From CBDIHH01 sp965279095 (GTDB taxonomy: Bacteria; Pseudomonadota; Alphaproteobacteria; Caulobacterales; Caulobacteraceae): DNA of 64,000 nt. The stretch covers positions 186,001-250,000 of the forward strand of contig CBDIHH010000007.1 in NCBI GenBank assembly GCA_965279095.1, given 5' to 3'. The position numbers were made by a program, and so were the translations under genes. Under the pieces are notes generated by a model. That model had not been told where the DNA came from. It did no database searches and saw nothing but the letters and a program-made list of their open reading frames with translations. Shown one piece after another: positions 32,690 through 41,902 of the stretch; within the stretch, counting starts at the first letter, position 1, and every line of letters starts with the position of its first letter.

Positions 32690-34423
32690 CTACGCCAGTT
32701 CCATCACGTGGTGGGCCTCGAGGCTGGACTTGAGGTCCTCGAAGGTCACCATCTTCAGCCGCGGGTCGGTCTTGCGGGCCTCGCCGGCCGACGGGTCGGT
32801 CAGCACGTTGAGGATGATCGAGCGGTCCGCCGCCATGCCCCGGGCCAGGGCCGCGGGCAGGTCCTCGGCGGCTTCCACCTTCTCGCCCAGGCAGCCGAAG
32901 GCATGGCCGATGAGATGGTAGTCGCACTGGCCGAGCACGCAGTTGACCGTGGTGCCCAGGTTCAGCTTCAGGGCGTTGCGCTCGGTGCCCCAGTTGCCGT
33001 CGTTGGAGATGACGCACATCACCTTCAGCCCGGCCAGCTGCAGGGAGTTGAACTCGGACGGATAGAAGCCGAAGGCGCCGTCGCCGGTGACCAGCACCAC
33101 CGGCCGGGCGGGGGTTCCGGTATCCTCGGCGATCTCGCGCGCGGCGGCGGCGGCGCCCAGGGCCAGGGGCGTGCCGATGCCCATGGAGCCCAGGGGGTAG
33201 TGGTCCATGAAGCAGCGGTCCGAGCGCATGCGCACGGTGCCGGACATCCAGTTGTAGACGTCGGCGCCGTCGGAAATGAAGATCGTCTCCGGCGGCAGGA
33301 TCTTCATCAGCTCCTTGCCGATCCGGGTGGGGTGGATCGGGCCGGCGCCCTCGGCCAGGGCGTCGAGGGCGTCCAGGCGCGCGGCGATGGCGGCCTTGGC
33401 CCAGGCCACGTCCGAGGCCGGGCGGCCGGCGGATGTAAGCGCCGCGTGCAGGCGCTCGGCGGTGCGTCGGGCGTCGGCGTGGATCGGCAGGTCGATGGTG
33501 CGGTTGCGGCCGGGCTCGGCGGCGTCGATGTCGACCTGGATGAACTTGGCGTCGGCCTTGAAGCGGGGGGCCATGCCGAAGCCGATGCGCTGCATCAGCC
33601 GAATCCCGACCACCAGCACCACATCGGCCTCCTTGGCGCCGACCTGGGCCAGGGCCCAGGGGAAGCCGTGCTCGAGGTCCTCGGGCACCAGGCCGCGGCC
33701 CAGGGCGTGGCCGAACACCGGGATGCCGAAGTCTCTCGACAGGGCCCGCAGGGCCGGACCGGCGCCGGACAGGGCCGCGCCCGATCCGGCCAGGATCAGC
33801 GGCCGCTTGGCCGCCATCAGCAGACGGACCGCCTCGTCGATGGCCTCGGGGGCGGGCTCGGGCGGCAGGGCGAGGGTCTTGGCCGAGGCGAAGGTGCGCG
33901 GCTTGGTCAGGCGTTTTCCCTCGAAGTGGGTCGGGATGCCCAGGACGGCGACCCCCGGCCGGCCGGAGGCGGCGGCGTGCATCGCCGCGTTCATATATTC
34001 CTCCAGCCGCTCGGGGTCCGGCACGGACTTGGCCCATTTGCAGAAGGGCTTGACCATGTCGAGGCCGTCATTGGTCTCCTCGCCCATGGACTCCGCCTGG
34101 CCCTCGCCCACCGAGGCGAGAAGGACCACGGGGGAGCAGGCCAGCTGGGCGGTGCGGATGCCGCCCAGGACGTTGGGCAGGCCCTGGTGGCCGGCGATCA
34201 TCGCCACCCCGACCTTGCCGGTGACCCGGGCATAACCGTCGGCCGAGCCCACCGTGGCGGTCTCCGTCCGGCTGGAGATGATGTGGAAGTCCGCCGCCTC
34301 CAGATCCCTCAGGAGGGGGGCGTGGGCCGCGCCGGCCAGGGCGAAAACGGTGCGGATGCCATGCTCGCGCAGGACCGCGACGAGGGCCTCGCCGCCGGTG
34401 GGTTGCTGGGCTTGGTCAGTCAT
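32690..34423 (-). CDS. Thiamine-diphosphate-dependent enzyme (acetolactate synthase/decarboxylase-like)
   Basis: A 577-aa ThDP enzyme with three domains. The PYR domain has its catalytic glutamate in SSRTETATVGSADGYAR, the central domain is of TPP_enzyme_M type (about 195-330), and the PP domain has the ThDP/Mg motif GDGAFGFYPSEF...NDGNWGTE. It lacks clear markers for any one product (acetolactate, oxalyl-CoA, benzoylformate or 2-hydroxyacyl-CoA), so I leave specificity open. The start is ATG at 34423; another lies four codons upstream. It belongs to the leftward run ahead of the hydrolase and fabI. Confidence 0.88.
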   Translation of the reverse strand: MTDQAQQPTGGEALVAVLREHGIRTVFALAGAAHAPLLRDLEAADFHIISSRTETATVGSADGYARVTGKVGVAMIAGHQGLPNVLGGIRTAQLACSPVVLLASVGEGQAESMGEETNDGLDMVKPFCKWAKSVPDPERLEEYMNAAMHAAASGRPGVAVLGIPTHFEGKRLTKPRTFASAKTLALPPEPAPEAIDEAVRLLMAAKRPLILAGSGAALSGAGPALRALSRDFGIPVFGHALGRGLVPEDLEHGFPWALAQVGAKEADVVLVVGIRLMQRIGFGMAPRFKADAKFIQVDIDAAEPGRNRTIDLPIHADARRTAERLHAALTSAGRPASDVAWAKAAIAARLDALDALAEGAGPIHPTRIGKELMKILPPETIFISDGADVYNWMSGTVRMRSDRCFMDHYPLGSMGIGTPLALGAAAAAREIAEDTGTPARPVVLVTGDGAFGFYPSEFNSLQLAGLKVMCVISNDGNWGTERNALKLNLGTTVNCVLGQCDYHLIGHAFGCLGEKVEAAEDLPAALARGMAADRSIILNVLTDPSAGEARKTDPRLKMVTFEDLKSSLEAHHVMELA

Positions 34424-34577
34424 GGGAGGCCTCATGAAGGGCGGGCGGCGGCGATGCGATGCGCAAGACCTAGACCCGTCGCAGGGCCGGGGCGCGCGTG
34501 CTTGCGCACCTGATCGGCATGCGGTCACATCGCCCCTGAGCCTTCCCAGCCCGGCGCGGCCGGGGTTCTATCGTCGG

Positions 34578-35714
34578 ATGACAAAGCCAGCGCATCTGCT
34601 CACCACCCACGTCGGCAGCCTGCCGAGGCCCCAGGCGGTCGTCGACCAGGTCTGGGCCCAGGACGGCGGCGAGGCGATCGACGAGGCCGAATTCGACCGG
34701 GTCATCACCGAGGGCGTCGAGGAGGTCGTGCGCCTGCAGCTCGCCAACGGCATCGACATCGTCAACGACGGCGACATGGGCAAGATCGGCTACGCCACCT
34801 ATATCCGCCACCGGCTGACCGGCTTCGAGATGCGCGAGGCGGGGCGCGACGCGCCGGCCGACATGAACGACTTCCCAAACTTCCGCGACCGCCCCAAGGG
34901 CGAGGGCTTCGGCCGCTTCGGCCCCCTGCGGCCCCTGTGCGTCGGGCCGGTGAGCTACGAGAACCGCCAGCCCCTGGACGACGACCTGCGCCGCCTCACC
35001 GGCGCCCTGAAGGCGGCCGGCCTGACCACCGGCTTCATGACCGCCCCCTCCCCCGGGGTGATCACCCAGTTCCACCCCGACCGCTTCTACAACAACACCG
35101 AGGCCTATCTGTTCGCCGCCGCCGAGGCGATGAAGACCGAATACGAGGCCATCGTCGACGCCGGCCTGTATCTGCAGCTGGACGCCCCCGACCTGGCCAT
35201 GGGCCGCCACAGCCTCTACCGCAACGCCACCGACGAGGAGTTCGTCGACCTCGTCGACCTGCACGTGGCCGCCCTCAACCACGCGGTGCGCGACATCCCG
35301 GCGGACCGGATGCGCATGCACCTGTGCTGGGGCAACTACGAGGGGCCCCACACCCGCGACATCGGGCTGGAGAAGATCATCGCCGGCATCCTGCGCGCCA
35401 AGCCGTCGATCCTGCTGTTCGAGGGCGCCAACCCGCGCCACGCCCATGAATGGGCGGTCTGGCGCGACATCGACATCCCCGAGGACAAGATCCTCGTACC
35501 GGGGGTGATCGCCTCCAGTTCCAACTATGTGGAGCATCCCAAGCTCATCGCCGAACGGCTGGGGCGGTTCGTGGACATGGTCGGGGCGGACCGGGTGATG
35601 GCCGGGTCGGACTGCGGCTTCGGCAGCTGGGCCGGCCTGGGCGCCGTGGACCCGGATATCTGCTGGGCCAAGTTCCGCAGCATGGCCGAGGGTTCGGCGA
35701 TGGCGATGTCATGA
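34578..35714 (+). CDS. MetE-like (cobalamin-independent methionine synthase family) protein
   Basis: A 378-aa protein matching only the C-terminal catalytic barrel of MetE. It begins LLTTHVGSLPRPQAV, contains GIDIVNDGDMGK, and has zinc ligands as His-x-Cys in MHLCWGNYEGPH and cysteine in MAGSDCGFGSW. Stand-alone members of this family include alkyl-group transferases such as epoxyalkane:CoM transferase, so this is unlikely to be the housekeeping methionine synthase. It is divergent from the ThDP gene and opens the rightward side of the catabolic region. Confidence 0.85.
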   Translation: MTKPAHLLTTHVGSLPRPQAVVDQVWAQDGGEAIDEAEFDRVITEGVEEVVRLQLANGIDIVNDGDMGKIGYATYIRHRLTGFEMREAGRDAPADMNDFPNFRDRPKGEGFGRFGPLRPLCVGPVSYENRQPLDDDLRRLTGALKAAGLTTGFMTAPSPGVITQFHPDRFYNNTEAYLFAAAEAMKTEYEAIVDAGLYLQLDAPDLAMGRHSLYRNATDEEFVDLVDLHVAALNHAVRDIPADRMRMHLCWGNYEGPHTRDIGLEKIIAGILRAKPSILLFEGANPRHAHEWAVWRDIDIPEDKILVPGVIASSSNYVEHPKLIAERLGRFVDMVGADRVMAGSDCGFGSWAGLGAVDPDICWAKFRSMAEGSAMAMS

Positions 35715-35728
35715 GACGGCTTGCGTAT

Positions 35729-36213
35729 CTCTCCTGCCCCGCGCAGCGGGGAAGGGGGACCGCCCGGCAACGCCGGGGGGTGGAAGGGGCTGCGCCACGG
35801 CCAATCGGACAGGGCGCCGCCGCCCCCTCCACCACCGCTGCGCGGCGGTCCCCCTCCCCCGCCTTCGGCGGGGGCGGAGAAGGCGCGACCCTGCTCTCCT
35901 GCCCCGCGCAGCGGGGAAGGGGGACCGCCCGGCAACGCCGGGGGGTGGAAGGGGCCGCGCCACGGCCAATCGGAAAGGGCGCCGCCGCCCCCTCCACCAC
36001 CGCTTCGCGGCGGTCCCCCTCCCCCGCCTTCGGCGGGGGCGGAGAAGGCGCGACCCTGCTCTCCTGCCCCGCGCAGCGGGGAAGGGGGACCGCCCGGCAG
36101 CGCCGGGGGGCGGAAGGGGCCGCGCCACGGTCAATCGGACAGGGCGCCGCCGCCCCCTCCACCGCCGCTTCGCGGCGGTCCCCCTCCCCCGCCTTCGGCG
36201 GGGGCGGAGAAGG
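35729..36213. repeat. Three tandem type A repeats, 165-bp period
   Basis: Units start with CTCTCCTGCCCCGCGCAGCG at 35729, 35894 and 36059, exactly 165 bp apart. Each contains CGGGGAAGGGGGACCGCCCG, a GGCGCCGCCGCCCCCTCCACC core and GCGGTCCCCCTCCCCCGCCT with a closing GGCGGGGGCGGAGAAGG hairpin. The period is a multiple of three, so long spurious reading frames run through on both strands. I do not support a gene here. The array sits between the MetE-like and glyoxalase genes, ending a few bases before the latter's ATG. Confidence 0.92.
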
Positions 36214-36219
36214 CTCATC

Positions 36220-36606
36220 ATGACCCGGCTGATGCACACCATGCTGCATGTCTCGGACATGGACCGGACCCTCGCGTTCTACTGCGATGTGCTGGGTATG
36301 ACCGTGCAGTTGGCCCGGGAGAATCCGGAGACGGGACACCGCAACGCCTTCCTCGGCTACGGCCCCTATGACACCACCACCCAGGTGGAGTTCGTCGCCT
36401 ACGGGGTGGGAAAGGCCTATGACAAGGGCGACGCCTATGGTCACATCGCCCTGGGGGTCGAGGACATCGCCGCCTTCTGCGAGACGGTGCGCGCCGCCGG
36501 CGGAGAGGTGTCGCGCGAGCCCAAGCTGCTAGGATCGGGATCGCGCATCGCCTTCATCAAGGACCCGGACGGCTACGAGATCGAGGTGATCCAGCAGGCG
36601 CGCTGA
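36220..36606 (+). CDS. Lactoylglutathione lyase-like VOC protein
   Basis: A 128-aa single VOC domain with glyoxalase I character. The first metal-ligand region is MHTMLHVSDMDRTLAFYCDV, followed by GMTVQLARE, HIALGVEDI and the C-terminal glutamate in KDPDGYEIEVIQ. Glyoxalase I converts the hemithioacetal of methylglyoxal and glutathione to S-lactoylglutathione. In this catabolic setting it may act on another substrate. The RBS would come from the end of the repeat array (GGAGAAGG). Confidence 0.88.
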   Translation: MTRLMHTMLHVSDMDRTLAFYCDVLGMTVQLARENPETGHRNAFLGYGPYDTTTQVEFVAYGVGKAYDKGDAYGHIALGVEDIAAFCETVRAAGGEVSREPKLLGSGSRIAFIKDPDGYEIEVIQQAR

Positions 36607-36612
36607 GGCGGC

Positions 36613-37386
36613 TCAGCGCATGGTGCCGCCGCCGTCGAGGTTCAGCACCTGGCCGTTGATCCAGGCGCCCTCGTCCGAGATCAACAGGGCCGCCATCGCC
36701 GCCACATCGCCGGCCTCGCCCGCATGGGTGCTCGGCGTCCGCGCCAGGCTGGCGGCGCGCCGCGCCTCGACCGCCTCGCGGCCGTGGTCCAGGGCGTTGC
36801 GCTCGGTCATCACGAACCCGGGCGCCAGGGCGTTGGCGCGCACCCCCTGCTTGCCCCAGGTGAAGGCGACGTGCCGCATCAGGGCGTTGACGCCGCCCTT
36901 CGCCGCCGCATAGCCGGCCAGCATCGGCGCGGGCGAGAAGGCCGCCTGGGAGCTCATGAAGACCAGCGCCCCGCCGCCGCGCTCCAGCAGCAGGGGCAGG
37001 ATGGCGCGGGTGCTAAGCAGCTGGCTGCGCAGGTGGCCGGCGATGACTGCGTCGAAGACGGCCAGATCGATGGTCAGGGCGTCGTGGTCGCGAGGCACGA
37101 GACTCATATCGGCGGCGCAGAAGACGGCGCCGTCGAGGCCGCCGAACGCATCCGTGGTCGCCCGCGCCAGCGCCGCCAGGGACGCCTCGTCGCGCCCGTC
37201 CAGCCCGCGTCCCAGGGCCCGGCCGCCCATGGCGCTGATCTCATCGGCCACCCGAAGGCCCGCCGCCTCGTCCAGATCGCCGATCACCACGGCGGCGCCT
37301 TCCGCCGCGCACCTCAGGGCCACCGCGGCGCCCAGCCCGCCGCCCCCCCCCGTGACCAGCACCACCTTGCCCGCCAACCGGTCCAT
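36613..37386 (-). CDS. Short-chain dehydrogenase/reductase
   Basis: A 257-aa classical SDR. The NAD(P)-binding motif is TGGGGGLG, the acidic residue after beta-2 (GDLDEA) favours NAD, and the active site is serine in FMSSQAA with YAAAKGG as Tyr-x3-Lys. The C-terminus ends INGQVLNLDGGGTMR. Substrate is unknown. The ATG at 37386 gives MDRLAGKVVLVTGG. It lies 22 bp after the upstream VOC gene on the same strand, so the two probably form an operon. Confidence 0.92.
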   Translation of the reverse strand: MDRLAGKVVLVTGGGGGLGAAVALRCAAEGAAVVIGDLDEAAGLRVADEISAMGGRALGRGLDGRDEASLAALARATTDAFGGLDGAVFCAADMSLVPRDHDALTIDLAVFDAVIAGHLRSQLLSTRAILPLLLERGGGALVFMSSQAAFSPAPMLAGYAAAKGGVNALMRHVAFTWGKQGVRANALAPGFVMTERNALDHGREAVEARRAASLARTPSTHAGEAGDVAAMAALLISDEGAWINGQVLNLDGGGTMR

Positions 37387-37408
37387 ATCTGTCTCCGCTG
37401 CCGCGATC

Positions 37409-38374
37409 CTACCGCCGGGGCTCTGGGGAATAGAATTCGACGATGGCGCCTTCCGGAGACCGGACGCAGAAGGACGTGACCCGGCCGTAGGGCTCCACCA
37501 CCAGGCTGGTCGGCGGCGCATACAGCACCCCGCCGCGGCCGACGATCTGCGCGGCATAGGCGGCCGTATCCTCCACCGGGATGCGCAGGGCCAGGAGACC
37601 GACGTTGGGCGCCACGCAGTGATCCGAGAAATCGCGGCCACGCATGCTGCGGTTCTCGATCAGCTCCACCGCGCCGCGATCGCCGCCGGGGGGCGTGAAC
37701 ATGCCGATGAAGCGGCGGGCGTCCCTGGCCATGGGCAGGGGCAGACCCAGCACGTCGGCGCCCGGCTCGACCACATCCTCGATGGGAAACTCCATCGACA
37801 GCGTCCAGCCGAGGGTCTCCAGGTAGAAGCGCGCGCTGGCGGCGTAGTCGGCCACCATCTGGGTGGAGTTGAAGATCGGCGAGAAGGCGCCGGAGGGCGC
37901 CAGCCCCGACACGGGGGGCTGGTAGCGCTGGATGATGGCCACCATCAGCCCGTCGGGGCCGACCGCCACCACCTGGCGCACCGAGAACACGGCCTCGCTA
38001 TAGTCAACCGGCTCGCCGAAGGCGGTCCAGCCGTGGCGCTGAAGGCCGCGATAGACCTGGTCGACATCGGCGGAGAAGACGTCGATGTCGAAGATGCCGC
38101 CGGTGTCCCAGGTGCGCTGGCTGGACCGCATCACCCGCTGTTCGACGCCGTGGAACTTGACCAGGCGAAGGGAGCCGCGGTGGTCGGCGGCGCCGGGCGG
38201 GGCGAGCAGGACCTGTTCGATACGGGTGCAGGACGCGGGCGCGCGCCAGGCGGCGAACTGCTCGTGCGGGGCGTCGGTGAGGGGGATGCGCTCATAGCCC
38301 CCGACCTCGATCATCGGCCGCGTGATGCGGTCCAGGTCGAAGACGCTGAGGACGACTTCCTGCAGGCCGCTCAT
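37409..38374 (-). CDS. Two-domain VOC protein (extradiol-dioxygenase-like fold)
   Basis: A 321-aa protein made of two paired VOC modules (about 1-165 and 170-321). The first lacks a clear histidine ligand (QEVVLSVFDLD) and ends VAIIQRY; the second starts NSTQMVADYAASARFY and ends EGAIVEFYSPEP. It shares RLVKFHGV plus a following acidic DIDVF-type strand with the VOC protein at 42995, indicating paralogy. A ring-cleaving reaction cannot be assumed because canonical iron ligands are not obvious. Confidence 0.78.
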   Translation of the reverse strand: MSGLQEVVLSVFDLDRITRPMIEVGGYERIPLTDAPHEQFAAWRAPASCTRIEQVLLAPPGAADHRGSLRLVKFHGVEQRVMRSSQRTWDTGGIFDIDVFSADVDQVYRGLQRHGWTAFGEPVDYSEAVFSVRQVVAVGPDGLMVAIIQRYQPPVSGLAPSGAFSPIFNSTQMVADYAASARFYLETLGWTLSMEFPIEDVVEPGADVLGLPLPMARDARRFIGMFTPPGGDRGAVELIENRSMRGRDFSDHCVAPNVGLLALRIPVEDTAAYAAQIVGRGGVLYAPPTSLVVEPYGRVTSFCVRSPEGAIVEFYSPEPRR

Positions 38375-38470
38375 GGCGAAACTCCTAGGATTCCAGCAGG
38401 GGGCCGCGGCGCATGGCGGCAAAGACTAAGGCATGTGGGCGGCAGACAGAATCGCATAGCCAAAAAAGGT

Positions 38471-38902
38471 CGTCATTCCGGGGCGCGCTTTTGCGCGAAC
38501 CCGGAACCCAGCAGCGAGGACCTTGCCGTGCGGCGCGTTGAGGGCGGAGCTGCTGGGTCCTGGATGAGTCCGCGGAGCCTGTCCTCGGGTCGGCCTTCGG
38601 CCGAACCCGGGGGCGGCTCTCCAGGATGACGGCTGAGGTTTGGGCTGCGTTCGGAAAGGGCCGTCGATCGCGTGGTGGAAGTGTGGTTCGGGCGGCGGCC
38701 GGGTCAAGGCCGCGCCTGCGGCGCGCCGCGGAGCGGGGGCCCTGCGGGCCCGCCTTGACGCGGTCGCCTGGACCGAACCGATGCTCCGCCATGCGAACGA
38801 TGGCGGGGTGTGCGGTGGGGGGCGTGCGTCCCCTTGCGGTCGTCATCCTGGGGCGCGCTCCTGCGCGAACAGCACGCTCTGCCAAGACTGACTTGATGAC
38901 GG
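38471..38902. repeat. Composite type B plus B' repeat (second copy)
   Basis: The segment 38471-38631 is the type B unit (CGTCATTCCGGGG...CTCCAGGATGACG) with the extra GGTCGGCCTTCGGCCGAACC hairpin, and 38632-38902 is the B' palindrome. It is almost base-for-base the same as 18679-19112 and ends with ACTTGATGACGG. It fills the 541-bp gap between the divergent VOC start and the end of the PhyH gene; no gene is seen. Confidence 0.9.
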
Positions 38903-38915
38903 CAAGGGGGGGCGT

Positions 38916-39773
38916 TCAAAGCGCCGGCGCGAGGCCCGCATAGGCCGGCGCGGCGGCGGGGACCACCGTGCCCAGGACGCTCTCGGCCTCGCCGCTGTTG
39001 CGGCTCTTCAGATAGGGGCGCGCGGCCTCGGGGGCCGCGGCGATGTCGGCCGCGTCCCACTCCTCCACCGGGCCGGCGCACCGCGCCCAGGCGGGGCGGT
39101 AGGCGTATTCCAGCATCCCCCGGCCGACGGCGCCGGTGTGCGGGTGGGTCCCGTGGAAGGCGCGGACATTGAAGACGATGGCGTCCCCGGCCTTGAGGGT
39201 GACGGTGACCATGTCGGGATGGTCGTCATAGCGCATGTAGGGGTTGGCCACCGCGTGCAGCGACAGGTGCGAGCCGGGCACGATGGTGAAGGGGGCGCGG
39301 TCGACGGTGAGGTCGTCGAGGTAGATCAGCACCCGCAAGGTCGCCGGCGAGCTCTCGTTCCAGCCCTTCTGCGGCGAGCCGTAGGGCTGGTAGTCGGAGT
39401 GCAGGGTCAGGCCCGGCACCCCGGGGCCGCTGGTGACATAGTGGCCGAGCATGAAGACCAGATCGTCGCCCAGGGCCTTCTTGAGGAAGCCGGTCATGCG
39501 CGGCTGGCCGATCAGTTCGGCGAAGGTGCGGCTGTGCCACTGGGGCGGGGCGGCGGCGAACTTCTGCTCGTCGCTGTAGGGGGCGACGTTCATCTTCAGG
39601 TCGGCCAGCTCGGCGCGGACCTGGGCGATGGTGGGGGCGTCCAGCAGGCCCGGCAGGACGGTGAAGCCCTGCACGTTCAGGCTGGCGAGGCTGTCGCGTT
39701 CGCTCAGTTGCGTCCAGTCGGTGTCGACCGGCCGCACGATCCCGCGCTTGGTGCGCTCCAGCGCCTGGGTCAT
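38916..39773 (-). CDS. Phytanoyl-CoA dioxygenase (PhyH) family protein
   Basis: A 285-aa Fe(II)/2-oxoglutarate oxygenase. It has the iron-binding His-x-Asp in LTLHSDYQPYG, the distal histidine region FHGTHPHTG with a following arginine (GRGMLEY), and VQGFTVLPGLLDAPTIAQVR at the N-terminal helix. It would hydroxylate a small organic acid, CoA ester or side chain. The ATG at 39773 has AGGAGG about 7 nt upstream. It is transcribed divergently from the flavin monooxygenase across 137 bp. Confidence 0.9.
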   Translation of the reverse strand: MTQALERTKRGIVRPVDTDWTQLSERDSLASLNVQGFTVLPGLLDAPTIAQVRAELADLKMNVAPYSDEQKFAAAPPQWHSRTFAELIGQPRMTGFLKKALGDDLVFMLGHYVTSGPGVPGLTLHSDYQPYGSPQKGWNESSPATLRVLIYLDDLTVDRAPFTIVPGSHLSLHAVANPYMRYDDHPDMVTVTLKAGDAIVFNVRAFHGTHPHTGAVGRGMLEYAYRPAWARCAGPVEEWDAADIAAAPEAARPYLKSRNSGEAESVLGTVVPAAAPAYAGLAPAL

Positions 39774-39910
39774 GACATCCTCCTGCCTGCTCGCGCCCAC
39801 TATGCGCGCCGGGGGCGAGGGGTTGAAGGCGCCATGGGCGGCTGGTCGCAGGACGAACAAGCCCCAGCCACCCACAGCGGAGCCGGTGCACGGGCCTATC
39901 CTGCGTGGCC

Positions 39911-41257
39911 ATGACCAGTCCGCGCCAGGGCCACCTGAAACTCGCCGCCAGCCTGTCGCCCACAGGGGCGCATATCGCCAGCTGGCGTCACCCCGACAAT
40001 CCGGCCGACGGCGCCGTCAACATCCAGCGCTATGTCGAGGCCGCCCAGGCCGCCGAGGCGGCGAAGCTCGACCTGGTGTTCCTGGCCGACAACCTCGCCT
40101 GGAAGGATGCGCGGGTCGAGGACCTGAGCCGCACGGCCAGCTCCACCCTGTTCCTGGAGCCGCTGATGTCCTTGGCGGCGGTGGCCATGGCCACCCGGCG
40201 CATCGGCCTGGTGGCCACCTGCTCGACCACCTACACCGAGCCCTACAACCTGGCCCGCCAGTTCGCGACCCTGGACCATATCAGCGGCGGTCGCGCCGGC
40301 TGGAACCTGGTGACCTCGGCCCAGCCGCTGGAGGCTCTGAACTACAGCATGGACGCCCAGGTCGACCACGCCGACCGCTACGCCCGGGCCGAGGAATACG
40401 CCGACGTGGTCACCGGCCTGTGGGACAGCTGGGCGCCGGACGCCCTGGTGCGCGACAAGGCGGCCGCCCGGTATTTCGATCCCGCCGGGGTGCAGCGGCT
40501 GGACTTCAAGGGCGAGTATTTCCAGGTCCGCGGGCCGCTGAACGTGATGCGCTCGCCGCAGGGCCGGCCAGTGATCTTCCAGGCCGGCTCGTCGGGCCCG
40601 GGGATGGCCCTGGCGGCGCGACATGCGGACTGCGTCTTCACCCTGCAGGCGACGCTGGAGGGCTGCCAGGCCTTCTACACATCCATCAAGGCGCGCATCG
40701 CCGACTTCGGCCGCGACCCGGACCAGGTGAAGGTGCTGCCCGGCCTGTTCCCGGTGGTGGGCGCCACCGAACAGGAGGCCCGCGACAAGCTGGAGCAGCT
40801 GCAGTTGCTGATCCACCCGGAGCTGGGCCTGTCGATCCTCTCGGCGGCGATCGGCGGCGGGCTGGACCTGACCGCCTATGATCTCGATGGCCCCGTTCCC
40901 GAACTGCCCCCCAGCAAGGGCAACACCAGCTTCCAGACCACCCTGGTGGAGACCGCCCGGCGCGAGGGGCTGACCCTGCGCAAGCTCTACATGCGCTACG
41001 CCTCGGGCTACGGGCACCGCCAGGTGGTCGGCTCGCCGACGCAGATCGCCGATGTGATGGAGGAGGCGTGGCAAGGCTACGGCGCCGACGGCTTCGTCAT
41101 CTCCCCGCCCTACCTGCCCGGCGGCCTGGACGATTTCCTGCGCCTCGTGGTCCCCGAACTGCAGCGGCGCGGGCTGTTCCGCACTCAATACGAGGGCGTC
41201 ACCCTGCGCGAGACCCTCGGCCTGTCGCCCACCGCCTTACGGACGGTGAGACCATAG
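39911..41257 (+). CDS. LLM-class flavin-dependent monooxygenase (NtaA/SnaA/DszA type)
   Basis: A 448-aa bacterial-luciferase-fold enzyme needing reduced flavin from a partner reductase. The sequence fits the NtaA/SnaA/DszA/SoxA group: HIASWRHPD, LDLVFLADNLAW, HISGGRAGWNLVTS, HADRYARAEEY and QAGSSGPGMALAARHAD. Members attack aminopolycarboxylates, sulfones or similar molecules. No flavin reductase gene is visible nearby. I prefer the ATG at 39911 over an in-frame GTG two codons earlier. Confidence 0.92.
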   Translation: MTSPRQGHLKLAASLSPTGAHIASWRHPDNPADGAVNIQRYVEAAQAAEAAKLDLVFLADNLAWKDARVEDLSRTASSTLFLEPLMSLAAVAMATRRIGLVATCSTTYTEPYNLARQFATLDHISGGRAGWNLVTSAQPLEALNYSMDAQVDHADRYARAEEYADVVTGLWDSWAPDALVRDKAAARYFDPAGVQRLDFKGEYFQVRGPLNVMRSPQGRPVIFQAGSSGPGMALAARHADCVFTLQATLEGCQAFYTSIKARIADFGRDPDQVKVLPGLFPVVGATEQEARDKLEQLQLLIHPELGLSILSAAIGGGLDLTAYDLDGPVPELPPSKGNTSFQTTLVETARREGLTLRKLYMRYASGYGHRQVVGSPTQIADVMEEAWQGYGADGFVISPPYLPGGLDDFLRLVVPELQRRGLFRTQYEGVTLRETLGLSPTALRTVRP

Positions 41258-41316
41258 GGCGTGCATCCCCTCGGGGCCGGCGCTAGGCTCGGCGTCGCGC
41301 ATCGAGGGAGCTGACG

Positions 41317-41799
41317 ATGAAGCCTCAGGCCGATCATGAGATCGAAGCCTTCATCCATGCCTATGTCGCCAAGCAGCGGGCCATGGACGCCGCCGCCATC
41401 GCCGCCGATTGGGACGACGACGAGACGGTGATCTATATCGCCGAGGAGTTCGACGAGCCGATCATCGGCGTCTCCGCCATCGCCCGCTATTGGGCCGAGA
41501 ACACGGCGATCATGGGTCGCCTGGGCGTGCGGGTCGGCCAGATCCGCCAGCGGCCCCTGGGCCCTGGCCTGGTCTCGGTGCTGGTCCCCATCCACTGGGA
41601 CGCCGTCATGAAGACCGGCGGCCTGCCCGTGGGCGGCGACATCAAGGCCGTGGCGGTGCTGCGATGGACCGGGGAGCGGTGGCTGTTCGTGCAATGGACC
41701 GAGAGCGCCCTGGGCGCCCTGCCCTTCCTGCGCCGCATCTACCAGCGCAACGCCAGCCCCGACTTCGTCGCCGGAGTGTCGGCAGCCGCATCCGCATAG
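41317..41799 (+). CDS. SnoaL/NTF2-like protein
   Basis: A 160-aa protein of the NTF2-like cone fold. An N-terminal helix (HEIEAFIHAYVAKQRAMD) precedes DWDDDETVIYIAEEFDEPIIG and the strands VSVLVPIHWDAV, KAVAVLRW and RWLFVQWTES. Members are small isomerases, cyclases or dehydratases, or non-enzymatic binding proteins. It lies 59 bp after the flavin monooxygenase and is probably cotranscribed with it. Confidence 0.8.
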   Translation: MKPQADHEIEAFIHAYVAKQRAMDAAAIAADWDDDETVIYIAEEFDEPIIGVSAIARYWAENTAIMGRLGVRVGQIRQRPLGPGLVSVLVPIHWDAVMKTGGLPVGGDIKAVAVLRWTGERWLFVQWTESALGALPFLRRIYQRNASPDFVAGVSAAASA

Positions 41800-41902
41800 C
41801 GGATGTCCGCTCTGCGGACGCCCTTTTCGGGGGGCTCGACGTCATGAAAGCTTCGTGTCGAGATGTCGCCCTTGGGCGCCAGGCGAACAGGAGCGGTGGG
41901 CC

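Noticed and set aside
32591..34513. A 640-codon plus-strand frame opposite the ThDP enzyme
   Set aside because: It is low-complexity Gly/Gln/His-rich antisense; the minus strand carries the ThDP motifs.
35545..36444. Repetitive proline/arginine proteins on both strands over the 165-bp repeats
   Set aside because: The frames exist because the repeat period is a multiple of three; they lack start signals and extend into real genes on the other strand.
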